From: Hemibagrus wyckioides
Taxonomy: Eukaryota > Chordata > Actinopteri > Siluriformes > Bagridae
NCBI RefSeq assembly: GCF_019097595.1
Contig: NC_080731.1
Location: 8,437,071 to 8,501,070 of the forward strand
Reading direction: 5' to 3'
Length of the DNA stretch: 64,000 nt
A model generated the notes under the pieces. That model worked only from the letters and a program-made list of their open reading frames with translations, did no database searches and was not told the origin of the DNA. Numbering within the stretch: position 1 is the first letter of the stretch; each line of letters opens with the position of its first letter. Of the stretch, positions 19,912-33,100 are shown in pieces. The translations under genes were made by a program, and so were the position numbers.

Positions 19912-22900
19912 TGAAACAAGTAAAAAGTAGTCCAGTGTTTCCAATTTTCTTTCACTTGTATATTCAGGTAATATTTATATTTGTTAACCTTGCTAATATT
20001 ATATGGTCTAGAAATCATGCTAGACTTTCATCAATTCCATTAGTATTTTCTTGGCTACTGTACAACACCCTTAGGTCTCCAAATGTAATAGAGTAGCTAA
20101 CCCAGGAGGCATTGATCCCTCAGGTTTATAAGAGCTAACCTCTTGATAGCTAGCCATGATGGTAGGCATCTGCTCCTTTTCTCTGCCCTCACCGAGGTCT
20201 CTGTTCTGCTGAGACATGCAGTACTGGACAGGATAAGCTTACTGTGTCCACAGACTGTTTTATTTCAGATGGAATGACTCAGTCCTGCAGTCTTTTTTTT
20301 TTTTTTACGTTATCGGCCCAGTGCCTCCTCTTCCATTTCGTTTCATGGGGCATCAACCTTAATTTTTTCCATCACTGGTAGCCTGATGCTTATGAAGCTG
20401 TTTTGTCTTCCTTTCTCTTTTTTCATTTTCTCTTCTCTTGATGAGCAAAAAAAAAAAAAAAAAAAAAGCCAATTATCTCAGTTCAGGTATGTAAGATGTC
20501 TTCTTCTATTACTACAACTGCACAGTCAAGGCCTTGGGCTTAACACTGAGTCTACTGCACTATCAAAGTTCTAGCCTGAATAGCAGTGGGTGGTAGCACA
20601 TTGCTACTTCATAGCTGGAACATTGCTCTCAGGGCAGATTTTTAGAAGGGGAAAAAAAAGCATCTAAATTCAACCTTGTGCTGACCTTGACACATTGCTA
20701 TACTCACTGCTGACCTTAAACCCTCTGTAAAGCACAGCATCCCTGGCTGCAAGCAGAATTGTTTTTCTCCTCGAGCTGTGGTGCCATAATGTTTTTTGAA
20801 TAACTCACCCTCTGCCCCTTTAAAACTGACAAATACCCTCTTCACAGACTTTGCAGGCCCACGCTGTCTGTCAAGCACACAGTTTAGAGTGAGCTATCTG
20901 CATGGGAGCTTTGCCAGTGAGAGCAGAATGTCATTACGTGTGGAGGCTGCGGCAAGCGCCGCCACCGTCATAGGGAATTCATCACCGAAAGTGATGATCA
21001 TAATGGACTTTGCTGCAAATGAGTTTGGATGAGCTGCGCTTTTGGCAAGCACTGCAAAATCAGCAGCGGTATTTATGGATCAAAAAAGATGGGCAGAGGA
21101 GAGCCTTTTTTTTTCTTGGGCTGGCCCAAAAAGGAACCTTTTTCAGGAGAGGAGGGGTGGCACCATTAGGTCATGGCACTATTACTACTATGTCACAGTA
21201 TTATGGTGTTTATCGCAAGGTATATTTAGAAACCAACTTCCTGAACATAAGAACTGGATCACATTCAGTGATTTTTTAAGAAATCGCAAAAAAAAACATA
21301 TCACAGCGCTGTCGGATTTTTGCTCAGAAAGTGTTGATTAATTATCTATATCAGCAGCTCAGACACTGTTCTTATGGAAACGTTTTCTTCATTCACCAGG
21401 AAGGAGTCTCCAGTGTCAGAGCTTGAAACAGTCAAAGGTTGTCTGAAAGGCTGCCAACAAGAGAAAGTAAGCAAATGAGGCTGTTGATGGAACAAATCTG
21501 GTTCCATGGACATTTGACAATATTTAAAAACTATTAATGGTTAAAATGTATGCCTCATTCTTTAATAAATAAGAAACTCACATGGTATAAAAGGAATAAA
21601 ACGCTTTAATGTGCCGTTAGAGGAAAATAATGGCGTTAATGGTCATCACACCATACCTATCATTGAATATTTTCCTAAAAATCCATGCCCTATTATGTTT
21701 AATTGATTAATATTATCCGTTCTTTCTTTCTTTCATATTTCATATTTATTTCAGATAGATTATTTTAGATTGATTTCTGCAGGAGAAAGCTGTGGTCTGT
21801 TTAAACAATGTGTTTGGATATGTTGCTGATATTCCTTTTGCATTTTAAGCCTGAGATCAATAATTGGCATCTTTTGCCATCATGTCAGAAGCCATAGCAT
21901 TAAAAATTTTCTTCTTAGCACTACCCTTGAGCAATACGGTTAAAGCAAGAAAAACACAGTATAAATGGCTAAATACCAATGAAATGCAGAGGCATACTAA
22001 TTATATTTGCTCATTATGAGATAATGACACGTAACAAGAAAAAGTATCAGTGGTGCAGATTTTCTTTCAGCTGCAAAAACAACTCTCCAAATGTTCGGCG
22101 GACTCATTAAAACAATGCACTTGAAAGCTGTGGGATTTTTTTTTTTTTTTTGACTACAAGATCAAAAACATCGCCAGCATGAAGGCGCAGTTTTATGTGC
22201 AAATGATACGGAAGGTACAATGGCATCACGACAGACCGCTGACCGCATAATTAGCCGTGATATTTCTTTTCTTTCCCTCCCTAATCTGCCATTTTTCATG
22301 CATGTTAAAATCTGCACTCCAATCTGCCATTTTAATTGGTTAAAGAGTTCAAATGGGGAACAGGATGCTGATCGCTTATTGGCTCTCCTGGACTCGGCTC
22401 AAAGTATTAGTGCTTTTTTTCTGCCACACAAAACAGCTTTTGGCCTTTATTTCTCCCCATTTTTTCTTTCTTTTTTTCTGTTTACTGCTTAGAGCAGCAG
22501 ACCATGCTTTCTCTTGGCTTGTAATGTGACAGCTGCACTCTGACGCTCAGTTCAGTGAAGATGTTGAGTAGAGCTCTCGCAGAAGGATCACGCTACCCAA
22601 CATATCTGATTACCACTGATGTACATCACACATCCCAGCATTCAACTTTAAAGTGGTGGGCAAGGCAGGGACTGACAAATTCGGAAAATAAACAAAGCAG
22701 AGGGTAAGTGACACTGGGCCGTACAGAGCGTGAGGGCTAGCTGAAGATATGTGCCAGCATGCCATCGTCTGCCAGAAGCTGGATAAATATACAAACGCAT
22801 GAAGGGAAGACTCGCTCAGACAAGCAGCACTTGCACAAGACTCTCTCTGTCAGCATGAGCTGAACTACAAGCTGCTCCAGACTGAAAATCAGGCTGGACA

Positions 22901-23182
22901 TACTCTTCAGCTCAACTGAGAGCATTTCGACTAAACAGCAAGTGCACGATAGCAGTCAGGTTCTGCCCTGACATCACAGGGAGACATTACTAGAGCAGAC
23001 ATAAGGCTGTTTAACAGAAGAAATCTCAAACACAAGTGAACCAGTTTGGTTTTACCCATAACTCCTAAATACAAAAGGACATGAGTTTCTTTTCTCACTC
23101 ACCATAACAACACTCAGCATTATGAGCAATCTAACAAAGACTTTGGACTTAATGTTACAGAATGCAGTGCAGCTTTAAGATA
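19912..23182. other. Unique sequence, possible regulatory islands, no gene seen
   Basis: No supported gene. Homopolymer runs: T at 20290-20306, A at 20448-20467, T at 22136-22151. Blocks such as 20930-21060, 21840-21900 and 22160-22270 are more GC-balanced and repeat-free, as expected for conserved non-coding DNA, but conservation cannot be judged here. Overlapping frames at 20642-21341 lie in three frames and both strands without a domain. Confidence 0.4.
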
Positions 23183-23290
23183 TAGTGGTAGCTTAGTGGT
23201 TAAGGTGCTATATTACTGATTAGAAGGTTGTGAGTTTGATTCCCAGGTCCTCCAAGCTGCCACTGCTGGGCCCCTGAGTGCAGGGGTGTG
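23183..23290 (+). mobile_element. Type B SINE, 3'-truncated
   Basis: Box A TAGCTTAGTGG (23189-23199) and box B GAGTTTGATTCC, then GCTGCCACTGCTGGGCCCCTGAG. It breaks off without the LINE-like tail. Confidence 0.75.
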
Positions 23291-23444
23291 AAAATGTAAA
23301 ATTCAATGTCCCTACCAAAACAGACCAGTGTGCAACCATAGATTCGTAAATGTAAGAAAATTGTGCACATTAATAAGTAAACTCTACATCATTTGGAAAA
23401 TCCAGTGTTTACCTGAAGTGTTCTTTGTAACAGTTAAACATGGG

Positions 23445-23632
23445 TGATGTAGTAGCTTAGTGGTTAAGATGCTGGAGATTGTGAGTTTGAAACTAAGATC
23501 CTCCAAGCAGCCACTGCTGGGCAACTGAGCAAGGCCCTTAACCCTCAGTTGCTCCGTTGTTTAAAAATGAGATAAAATGTAAGTCGCTAAAGGTCGATAA
23601 GGACGTCTGCCAAATGGCAGAAATATAAATAC
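23445..23632 (+). mobile_element. Type B SINE with LINE-shared tail
   Basis: Box A TAGCTTAGTGG (23453-23463), a shortened box B region (GAGTTTGAAACTAAG), then GAGCAAGGCCCTTAACCCTC and the tail AAGTCGCTAAAGGTCGATAA, GGACGTCTGCCAAATGGCAG, AAATATAAAT. The tail matches the L2-type LINE end at 4720-4772. This is the most complete copy of the family in the window. Confidence 0.8.
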
Positions 23633-24204
23633 AACAACTTCTTTCTTCCATCAGGGAATTACACCATCACGACCAGGCGGAACATGACACACGGAAATTC
23701 TGAAGAAGCCAATCAATCAGATGACTTTGAAACTCCTGAAATGTTTCCAATATTGTGTGCTGTACGCATCAAACAATTAGCCATCGGTTTGTGGGCATGA
23801 CATCTGAGGCTGAGACTAGCTAACACTATAGACTGCTAGCTGATACAAACTGTGTGGCTATGTAGACAGGAAGTGGCTGGGAATCTAATCTCTTTTAAGG
23901 ATTAACAAATAAAATATAACCTTCTTATTTAAATATACGTAAATATTAATAGTAAATGTAAACGTCAAAAATTCCAATTTTATTTATCACATACGAAATC
24001 ATACACAGTACATGTAGTGAAATGCTTTTTATGACTGTCCTTCGTTTTGAAGAATAGAGAAAATTTAAAGTGTGTGGACATATATAAGGATATAGATAAA
24101 ATATTTAAAGAAAAAAAGGAAAAATAAAAATTAAAGACATGATAAATTATGAAAATTCAATAGTTATCAGATATACATATACAAATATATATATATGTGA
24201 GTAT

Positions 24205-24270
24205 ATATAATATAATATAATATAATATAATATAATATAATATAATATAATATAATATAATATAATATAT
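24205..24270. repeat. (TATAA)n microsatellite within LINE 3' region
   Basis: About 12 TATAA units in the LINE's 3' untranslated region, probably an expansion after insertion. Confidence 0.93.
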
Positions 24271-24523
24271 AGAAAAATACAATACAGTATATACATATAT
24301 GTAGATATAAAAAGGCAAATATAAATATTCAGTTATGACAATAAATACAGTATGTACAGTATGTACATACGTAAGATAAATATATAGATATGAAAGGAAA
24401 ATATAGATATCCAGTTGTAACAGGACTATCAGGGGGTAAAGTGATGGTGCATTGTGCATATAAAAAAGATGTAGGTAGAATGTCATGAATGTCATGTGTG
24501 GGGGAGTCTAGAAAGTCCAGGTA

Positions 24524-25222
24524 CTAGGTGTTCTGATTTAGGGCCCAAATGGCCTGCGAGAAGAAGCTCCTCCTCATTCTCTCTTCAAGGAACAGAAACA
24601 TTTCCCTGACCGCAACAGATGGAAGAGTCCATTGTTGGGATGACTGAGGTCCTTCATTGTCTTCCTGGCCCTGGTCCAGCACCGCTTGCTGTATATGGTG
24701 TCCAGGTCAGGAAGCTCGGTGCGGATGGTACGCTCGGCTGATCGCACCACCCTCTGGAGAGCTTGCCTGTCCTGTTTGGTGCTGTTCCCAAACCAGGCTG
24801 TGATACTTCCCGCCAGGATGCTCTCAATGGTGCAGGTGTAGAATGTCTTTAGCACCTTTAAGGGTAGTTTAAAGTCCTTTTGGCGTCTGAGATGGTAAAG
24901 ACACTGCTAGGCCTTCTTCACCAGGGTGTTAACGGGACAGGACCATGACAGGTCCTGCGTGATGTGAACACCTAGGTACCAGAAACTGTCAACTCTCTCC
25001 ACTGGGGTCCCATTTATAGTGAGGGGCTAGTAACTCCTCTCCTGCTTTGTGGTGAAGTCCACTATCAGCTCCTTAGTCCTGGTGATGTTCAGGAGGAGAT
25101 TGTTGACCTGGCACCATGTCTCCAGGTTTTTAATCTCCTCTAGGTAGGCCGTCTCGTCTTTGTTGGAAATCAGGCCCACCACCACAGTGATGTCCACAAA
25201 CTTAACGATGTTGGTGGAGCTG
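24524..25222 (-). pseudogene. LINE reverse transcriptase C-terminal half, decayed
   Basis: On the minus strand the frame reads NIVKFVDITVVVGLIS, LLLNITRTKELIVDF, LTINGTPVERV, YLGVHI, LKTFYTCTIESILAGSITAW and RRSFFSQAIWALNQNT then a stop at 24524-24526. These are the RT core, thumb and C-terminal blocks of CR1/L2-group LINEs. The FADD catalytic box reads FVDI, so a catalytic aspartate is gone. Two in-frame TAG stops and a two-base frameshift after SLKRE further inactivate it. It would have copied LINE RNA into DNA. Confidence 0.8.
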
Positions 25223-26169
25223 TAAATCGACAGATTTACCGATCATAATAACAGTTTTCTTATAAAAGTCATAGTTGGGTTTGTCTCTGATGAGGTCAAA
25301 GTAGCGATTGCGCAATAGCGTACCATTTAAAGAGGCAGTGAATAGTGAGATCTGACGTTGGATGAAAAATCCCAGCAATGCCACAGCCACCTGTGACTGG
25401 CATCCATGTCCCTGATCTCTGGGTGGGAGGGACAGGATACTCTCACTCCTGTCCATCACAGCAACACTGGCCAATCATGGGTAACACACTTTCATCCAAG
25501 TGTGTTATGCTGCCCTGGCCTGGAGAAAGCACAAGTTAACCTTTCTTAATTAATTCTCAAAGAAAAAAGCATTTCAATACACAACTTCATTACTATATGC
25601 TACTGCTGGATGCTAGATACAATCCTCAAGATTCATAAACTTCAGTATCTTAATGTGATGAAAACAAATGTAACATTGACGTTTGTGCTGTGATGCTTTT
25701 GGGAAACTCATCACACATATCACGCAGAATTTATAGGAATACTAACAAGTAAGGGTGAATTAGATGAAGAATTGGGAAACGCTAAATCCATTCATCCTGC
25801 CATCAACCCTAAACTTAACTTGGTTAATGCAACTTTAAGCTTAATGTTCCAAATGTTCATAATTTGGTTAATGTGAATTCTTATACTTTTAAGATATCTC
25901 ATGAACCTTCAAACATGCTAGAATATTCTAAGCTACTGTACCAAACATATGCTCATTTCCCAACACACCTCTAATTAATTTATACCCAACAAGCTCATCA
26001 CTCATTCTCTATCACACACCTTCGTTTGTGCGCTAGGCAGTGAATGCTAGAGGGACCTTTGAGTATCCAGCCGTAATTTCAATTTGCAATGCATATGTTT
26101 CTGAAAAAAGCCCACAGTTAACTCACCCAGAGCCTCCAGAGCCATACGGCAGGTTCTAGCTCCTCTGTA
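25223..26169. other. Mostly unique; contains a dispersed repeat copy
   Basis: No supported gene. Positions 25448-25482 (TCCTGTCCATCACAGCAACA then CTGGCCAATCATGGGT) closely match 28745-28780 (TCCTGTCAATCACGGCAACA then CTAACCAATCATGGGT), so both belong to one short interspersed repeat of unknown class. The surrounding 25206-25520 may be part of the same unit. Confidence 0.5.
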
Positions 26170-26218
26170 GGTGTGTGTGTGTGTGTGTGTGAGAGAGACA
26201 GAGAGAGAGAGAGAGAGT
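26170..26218. repeat. (GT)n-(GA)n compound microsatellite
   Basis: GT at 26170-26191 passing directly into GA at 26191-26218 with one ACA interruption. Confidence 0.95.
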
Positions 26219-27314
26219 GAGTGAGAAAGAGAGGGAGGGAGAAGCTATTAATATGCATGGCTTTGCTAAAAGCTTCACGCTGACCTACATGAGAAGGTTC
26301 AGTATACACTCCAACCGTGTGCCACCTCTCGCAGCTCTTGCGGGACTTCGTCATCCATGTTCCCCTCTCTAATTAGTGCCTCCTTCCTGCCCTCCGGCCT
26401 TTTTGGAGTGACTGTTGAACTTGTTGTAGGTTGCTGTAGGTCAGGGCTGTGGCACCGAGTGCTAGTGCTCAGACAGCGCTCTGATAGTTTGGGAGAGATG
26501 CTTTATTTAGTTGGTACAAGAAGACTTTGCACAAGTTGTTTAGAGCACTCTCTAATCTCCCGATGTGTGTTGATAGCACTTTGTCCTACTCTCTTCATAA
26601 TCTTTAAAGCCTTTTCCAGCTAGTGTGCATTCGTTAGCACACGATTTGCGTTCTTTTCTCTCCTTCTAGCTTATTTGCATCGTTTCCTACAACCTGTGTC
26701 ACAGTTCAAGAGCAACCCCTGACACGTATGTGCTTCAAAAAGAAATAAATAAACAGATAAAACAAAGAGGGGAATCTATTTGCATGCTAATTTTTGGCAC
26801 TTTAGGTTTTTTTGGGGAGAAAGAAACAGTCTGAAGTGCTCAGGCATGTGAAAAGTTCTTCGATGTTGACATTCATCTTCCTGTCTCGTTTTTGTCTGCG
26901 GATAAGTTAGCATATTCGATGCTAAAGGACAGCTGTTGCTAGAGGGAATAGGCCACTGGCTCGAGTTAAACAGTACAGTGGTGTGTGCTGTCAGTGCTGG
27001 CTAGCTGAGGATCACTCACAGTTTTAGGGTAACTGGGGAATGTGTTAGCTCTGGGCATTGTGCATAATAATGAGACCCAACAGATGTAGAGCTCCAGAGT
27101 GTGGCCGTCACTGGCTTGCTCATAGCGTTTGTCAGAAAATATATGCTGGGTGCAGGAGTCCAGGCTGGAAATGCAAATGTGGCATCTTTGCTTCACCATT
27201 TTCACTAAAAATACACAAGGACATATGTGAGGACACCACCAGGGATTTACTTTCAGTCTGTGCTTTGTCAGGGATTGGGATGATGCAGTTATATTCACTT
27301 ACTCACTTCCCTCT

Positions 27315-27315
<1 letters not shown>
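26219..27315. other. Unique sequence, no gene seen
   Basis: No supported gene. Frames at 26357-26623 and 27058-27360 are single and lack recognisable domains, and the latter runs into a CA array. Confidence 0.45.

Positions 27316-27357
<42 letters not shown>
27316..27357. repeat. (CA)n microsatellite, 42 bp
   Basis: About 21 CA units. Confidence 0.97.
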
Positions 27358-27359
<2 letters not shown>

Positions 27360-27918
27360 AAGCTGTAGTATATGAATTTTTAAATGTATATTTTTAGTTT
27401 TAACAGCTACTGTAAGGCTACAGTTTTACTTTGGTGTAAATGTATGGATTACGTTTATATGTTAAAGGGAGATTTCTGATGCTTTTACAATTTTTACTAT
27501 ATATACTACTACATACCTGTACACTATATAATTGGCATTATATCATAAATTTCTACTGTTTCTTCTCATCCCATGTTATGTTATTATACAATGGGGTATT
27601 TATATCTAGATTACACAACGTTGTGCAACCGCTCATGTGTGTGTAACACTTTCACATTGCATTACTACAACCTTTAATATCATTGTATTGTAGACTTTCA
27701 TGGTTCTTCATATTCATCATGTACTGCCAGTTTGTACATGTGTACTGTGATGGAAATACTGATGTAAATATGGTTAAATCCACAAGTGTGTTTCATATCT
27801 GCACCACTACCCTTAATTTATTAATACCCTTACTGTATTCTATATTGAAGCTTTTTTTCTTAGTTTTATATTTTTGTGTGTCGTGTATATATACAGAGGT
27901 GTAGTATTATGTCAGTAA
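27358..27918. other. AT-rich unique sequence
   Basis: No supported gene. Several short AT-rich frames rich in Tyr, Phe, Leu and Ile reflect base composition only. Confidence 0.5.
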
Positions 27919-27987
27919 AGATGTCAGTAGTCGCACCATCATTGAAGATGTCAGTCTTAAAGATGTCAGTAGTCGCACCATCATTGA
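27919..27987. repeat. 27-bp direct repeat, 42-bp period
   Basis: AGATGTCAGTAGTCGCACCA followed by TCATTGA occurs at 27919-27945 and again, exactly, at 27961-27987, separated by AGATGTCAGTCTTAA, itself a partial copy of the unit's start. Confidence 0.92.
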
Positions 27988-28089
27988 TGCTATCATGTGA
28001 CTGTCAGAAGAAAACCAAAGAAAATGGCATGCTTGACTTTTGCCTTTTGAAGGAATGGTTACTGGTCCAGTGTACCTACATCGGACATC

Positions 28090-28494
<405 letters not shown>

Positions 28495-30118
28495 GCTTTG
28501 TGTCCTGACCCTGGTCTTTTCATTTTGCTTACCAAACTAACAGTAAATGCTCGCATTTCTATTCTTCTCCTGTTATGGCTGAAGCTTTTCTGTTGCATGT
28601 GACTCTCACTGTTCCATCACTCAGGTTCTGTGCTTTTGTTTTTCATCCATAACTTGGGTTGAGTTTCCCTCTTGCTCTTTCTCTATGCTCAGAGAACACT
28701 TTTTATTTTTCTAATAGCATTATAGCAGCCTTGATACTCTTTCTCCTGTCAATCACGGCAACACTAACCAATCATGGGTGAGCTCATGTATATGTGGAAG
28801 AGAACAGATAGAGCTTTTATATACTCTTTTATTTAAAAGTGGTCTTGACTTAACTCGGTAGTAGCAGTCTTGATTGCAGACCTACTTTAGTGGCTGCATT
28901 ATCCTCCCATTTTCAGGAAAGGAATGGCCATGCTTACTCTCAGTTTGTGAATGATAACACCTCTGAAGTATTTGACAGAGGTCCAGTTAAGTCAGAAATA
29001 TTCCTTCAACTTTAAGGTCTTCTACAGATATGTTCTTATTCTCTTAGCCTATAATAAAAGGCTTGGATTATTAATGATCAAAGAACTGAAATTGCTATAA
29101 TTGCAAAAATACAGCGATTTTTGCTCTTATTTATGATCACAAGAGACAGGAAAAGGAAAAACTTTGTAAAATGTTCGTCAATGCACTTAAGCAATCATAC
29201 AAAATTTTAAAAAAGTACCTACAGTACATGCAGTTGGGAATTTACTATTGCCAGCAATATCGTTCTTTCTTTCCAACAACGCAACCGTATCATTTTTTTC
29301 TCCTGTAAATGCATTAATTCTTGTATAATTCCTGGATCACTTGTATGAACGTTCAGCTGTCTTCACCAGTTCCAAGAAAAATGTCTCCCACTTGTTTCAG
29401 TATGAAGTGTAACAATACAAATGTGCATAGATAATGCTAGATCAATATGTGGGCTGTGTTTTTTTACTTACAGTGATTTACTAGAAGTCTAATGAGCCTG
29501 CAGGATGAAGTGGTTTGTTTTTCGCGTGTAACCAGATGGATGTAGGCAATGATTAGGAGCAATTAGTGCTCCCCTAGAACTAAATAACTCTCTGTCATTA
29601 ATGTACATATTTTACACCTCATTAGAACTAGCATGATTGGAGACTGAAAAAAAAGTACGACATTTGCATTTCAGATTCACAATATGCTTCCAAAGAAGGG
29701 GAGCATCAGCCATGATGCCAGGCAGAAAGGAGATTTCTAGAGAGGGGGTTAAATAATTCTGGACCACATCTGTGTTAGCCGAATTAGCTGCGGTAGGCGA
29801 TACATGATTTCTCCTCATTAACTGTACGTTTTTTCCCCCATTTTTTTTTGTAATGTAGATGGGCTCTGCAATCAGTTTTCGCATGCCAAAATGTGCATCA
29901 TGGGGTGAAATGGGCAAGATGTTAACTAATTTTATTTTTTTAATCTTTCTCTTTTCACCGCTGAGCGTGTCGTCCGGGTACGCGTCTCGTCTTCTGAAAT
30001 TTCCTCGCCTCTTTCATGGAAACATATTGGGGCAGCGTTCGCCAGCTGTCTGCTTCCTTCGCCTTCTGCTGCCATTATCCTCAGGCACCACCCCACCTTA
30101 TGGCTGCTCAGCCTGCCA

Positions 30119-30122
<4 letters not shown>
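28495..30122. other. Unique sequence with one dispersed repeat copy, no gene seen
   Basis: No supported gene. 28745-28780 is the partner of the dispersed repeat at 25448-25482. Positions 29470-29640 and 29830-30120 are repeat-free and contain ATTA-type motifs; they could be non-coding regulatory DNA, but this cannot be tested here. Confidence 0.42.

Positions 30123-30155
<33 letters not shown>
30123..30155. repeat. (GA)n microsatellite
   Basis: About 16 GA units. Confidence 0.95.
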
Positions 30156-30159
<4 letters not shown>

Positions 30160-33100
30160 GGGAGGGACAGAAATAGGGACAGTGAGAAAGGGCCCCTCCA
30201 AAATCAAAAGGTGTCTCTTCCAGACCATCCTCACAGCGTTCAGCTTCCTCACAAGATGTTGAACCAGTTCAAGTGCTTATTGTGTGGCACAGTCAGGTGA
30301 CGCCATCCTTCACTTCTTCATTAGATTCATTACTATGGGGTGGCAAAAAATAAATAAAAAATTAGACTCACCTCAGCACCTGAAATCCCTGCCAGTAATA
30401 TCTCTCTACTGTGAATTAATCCTGTGAGTTGGCCTGGCATTTGCCAGTCTAAACTGGGAAGTAATTGAAGCTCCTTTGGTGAGCAAGTATTAGCACAGTT
30501 GCTGTAGAGGCTGTCGTCTTGGCTCTTGTGTATATTTCTGGCCTCTAGCAAAGATTCCTGCAGCGTAATGAAAAAGCTCAAAACTGGACTTGACTCAGAG
30601 TTGGAGAAGCAACTGTGAGACACGTCTTAAATCACTTTTGGAGCTTATTTGCAGAAAGCAAGTGGGCTTGTGTCGCATCCAGACGCCATAAGGGCAGGAG
30701 GCATAAATTGTAAATGGTCACTGTGTCATCCAGAAGCGAATGCTCAGCCAAATTCCATATTAATTAAATATGCTTTTTTGTGTTTGCTATTTCTAATAGA
30801 TAAATTGCTTCCTTTTGCCCTATTGGCACTGAGCGGATCCTGTTTCTGGCTGTCTGCCGTTCTACATTTGAACCGGCCTCAATGGCAATGTGCAGCTAAG
30901 TATACCGACACCCATTAAGTGGATTATTGCAGCAGGAAGGGCACATATAGTGTCTCTCAGTGGGAACTCGGACGCGTGCCTGCCTCACTCCCATTAGGCT
31001 GTTTGTTAGCCTCATTTCGCTGCTGTCACAGACAATCTCGGCTGCTCTCCTCCATAAACACTTACAAATACAGGACCACATGCGAGTGAGGACACAGCTG
31101 CTTCGCCCGCTCAAAATCCACTCTGGTTAAAAGGGCACTGCAACATTTTCTCCAAGATTTCAATGTGTTTGCACTGAAGCTCGAGCGATCTTGGTTTCAA
31201 AAAAGATCACATATATAGAAAATATAAGAAATGTTTTGAATTATTGCATAATAGTAAAGCCCTAGAAATATAAAATGGCTTTAGATATTAAGAATGATAA
31301 AGCCACTTTCGTTAAATCACTGTTTTAGTTATAAGAGTGTAAATCAGTTATTCAGTTATTTATTATAAACATTTTAAAGAATAAAACAAATGACTTCCAA
31401 ACAACTCAGTTAACAAGAAAATCTTTCAGGTTCTGTTCTCAGATGAAACCATGATATATCAAAGTCAAGTTTGACTGAAAAACTGGATCACCCATTCTCT
31501 TCTGTCTGGCCACAAATGTTATGAACTTTGCCATGACTAGCAGGGAGTGGAGTCTTTGTGTAATGCAGCTAATTTTGTCTAAAGGACGGAGCTCATTAGC
31601 TATAATCAGGTCTTTGCCTGTGCCCTGTACAGTTGAAGCTTGACCTTTTGCCGTGCACAGCCCTCAAAATCTCCTGCTAGGATATTCACTGTTTGATACC
31701 TCATTTAATTGGAAATGATTTGTGGATTTTTTTTTTTTGGTGGGGGGCTTCTGCTTTTGTTCGTTTGTCCAATTCAGTGCGGAGCTAATGGCTAAATGTC
31801 AGAGCGAATCGTGAGCCACATTAGCCTGGAGAGAGCTTAATTTTGTCTGACGAAGACTAACTGGACCCAGTGTCAACATCCCCTCATTAACGATGTTGTG
31901 TTGAGCAAAAGCAACAGTTGCGCATGTGATGGGGTGAAAAACGCAGTGAAGAATGAAAAACAACCTTCCTCGTTCCTCAGCATTTGCCATCATTAGCCTT
32001 ATAACGCTCCCGGTTTCCAAAAGTCAGTTAATGAACGGCTGAAACCGTTTGGGTGATCAGACTGCATGAGTTGACTATCATGTCTAATTATGCTTGTGCG
32101 CTTTAAACTGTGTGGCATTTCAACAGAAAGGTCAAGAGAACTCCCCTGTCTTAATCTATGGAACCTGTGTCTTCTAGCCCTCTGTCTAGTGATGGTTAAT
32201 GAAAACAGTACAGAATAAAAGAAAAGCACTGGATCAATCACAGATTATGTTGTGTGCAGGATGCATTACCTAATGAGATAATCAGTATTTTCTATTTATT
32301 AATAAAGATATAACAAATATATGATTACTAACCCTGGATCGAACATTTAATTGTAAGTTGATTTGAATAGACAGTAAGTGACATGACATGACATGTAAGT
32401 GTTGGTGCAAACAAAGACAACGTTCTGGTAACATCAGAAATCTGGCAAAGTCTCAGAATGTGACTGCTGCGAGGAAGTTCATCAAATAGCCTCATAGTAT
32501 GACACGAAACCCGCAGCAAATATTTCTACAGGAGAGATAATGGCTAAACATATACTACACATTGCCTAAAGATCAAGCTCATTGAAGAATGTTTCACCAC
32601 CCCATTTTTTGCTCAAGCTCTAATCGCACTGATTCTTCTTGATGCGAACAGAATACAATCCTTTTCTTTAATCACAGATCAAACATTAGCGAATCTGACA
32701 TGAAGAACACATTATTACATAATTAGATTGTTATATTCAAACCATCTTGCATCACACCACACTGATATTCAGCTTCCATTATCATCGATTATTTCTTTTT
32801 CTTAATGATATGTAATGTAAGTGAGCAGTACCTTTTTTAGAGCGATGCCATGTGGTTTTAGGATCATTTGCAGCTAAAGGAGTGAGGAAACAAGTGAGCT
32901 GACAACCAGCCAACCTCATCCCACCAATCCTTACTGGATCTTTGCCAGCCATTGGCAACCCACCCAGTTTACCAACCCTAAAAGTAGGCAGGCTTCTGAC
33001 CTGGATAAGAGCCCTATTTTAAGGTACAGTTCATGTTTTCCTGATATTTATGGCATTTTATAGAACTGATGAAGCATGACTGTTTTGATAGCCTGGAAAC

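Larger units (their letters stand above)
23967..25222 (-). mobile_element. 5'-truncated LINE (CR1/L2/Rex1 group), minus strand
   Basis: About 1.25 kb reading right to left: the C-terminal part of a reverse transcriptase ORF, a 3' untranslated region with AT-rich simple repeats, and an end reading GCATTTCACTACATGTACTG, TATGTGATAAATAAAATTGG, typical of a fish LINE 3' terminus. The 5' border at ~25222 is abrupt, as in ordinary truncated insertions. The exact clade among the CR1/L2/Rex1 relatives is not settled. Confidence 0.78.

Noticed and set aside
27058..27360. A Cys/His-containing frame that could suggest a zinc finger
   Set aside because: Cysteine and histidine spacing does not fit a C2H2 pattern, and the frame ends in a CA array.
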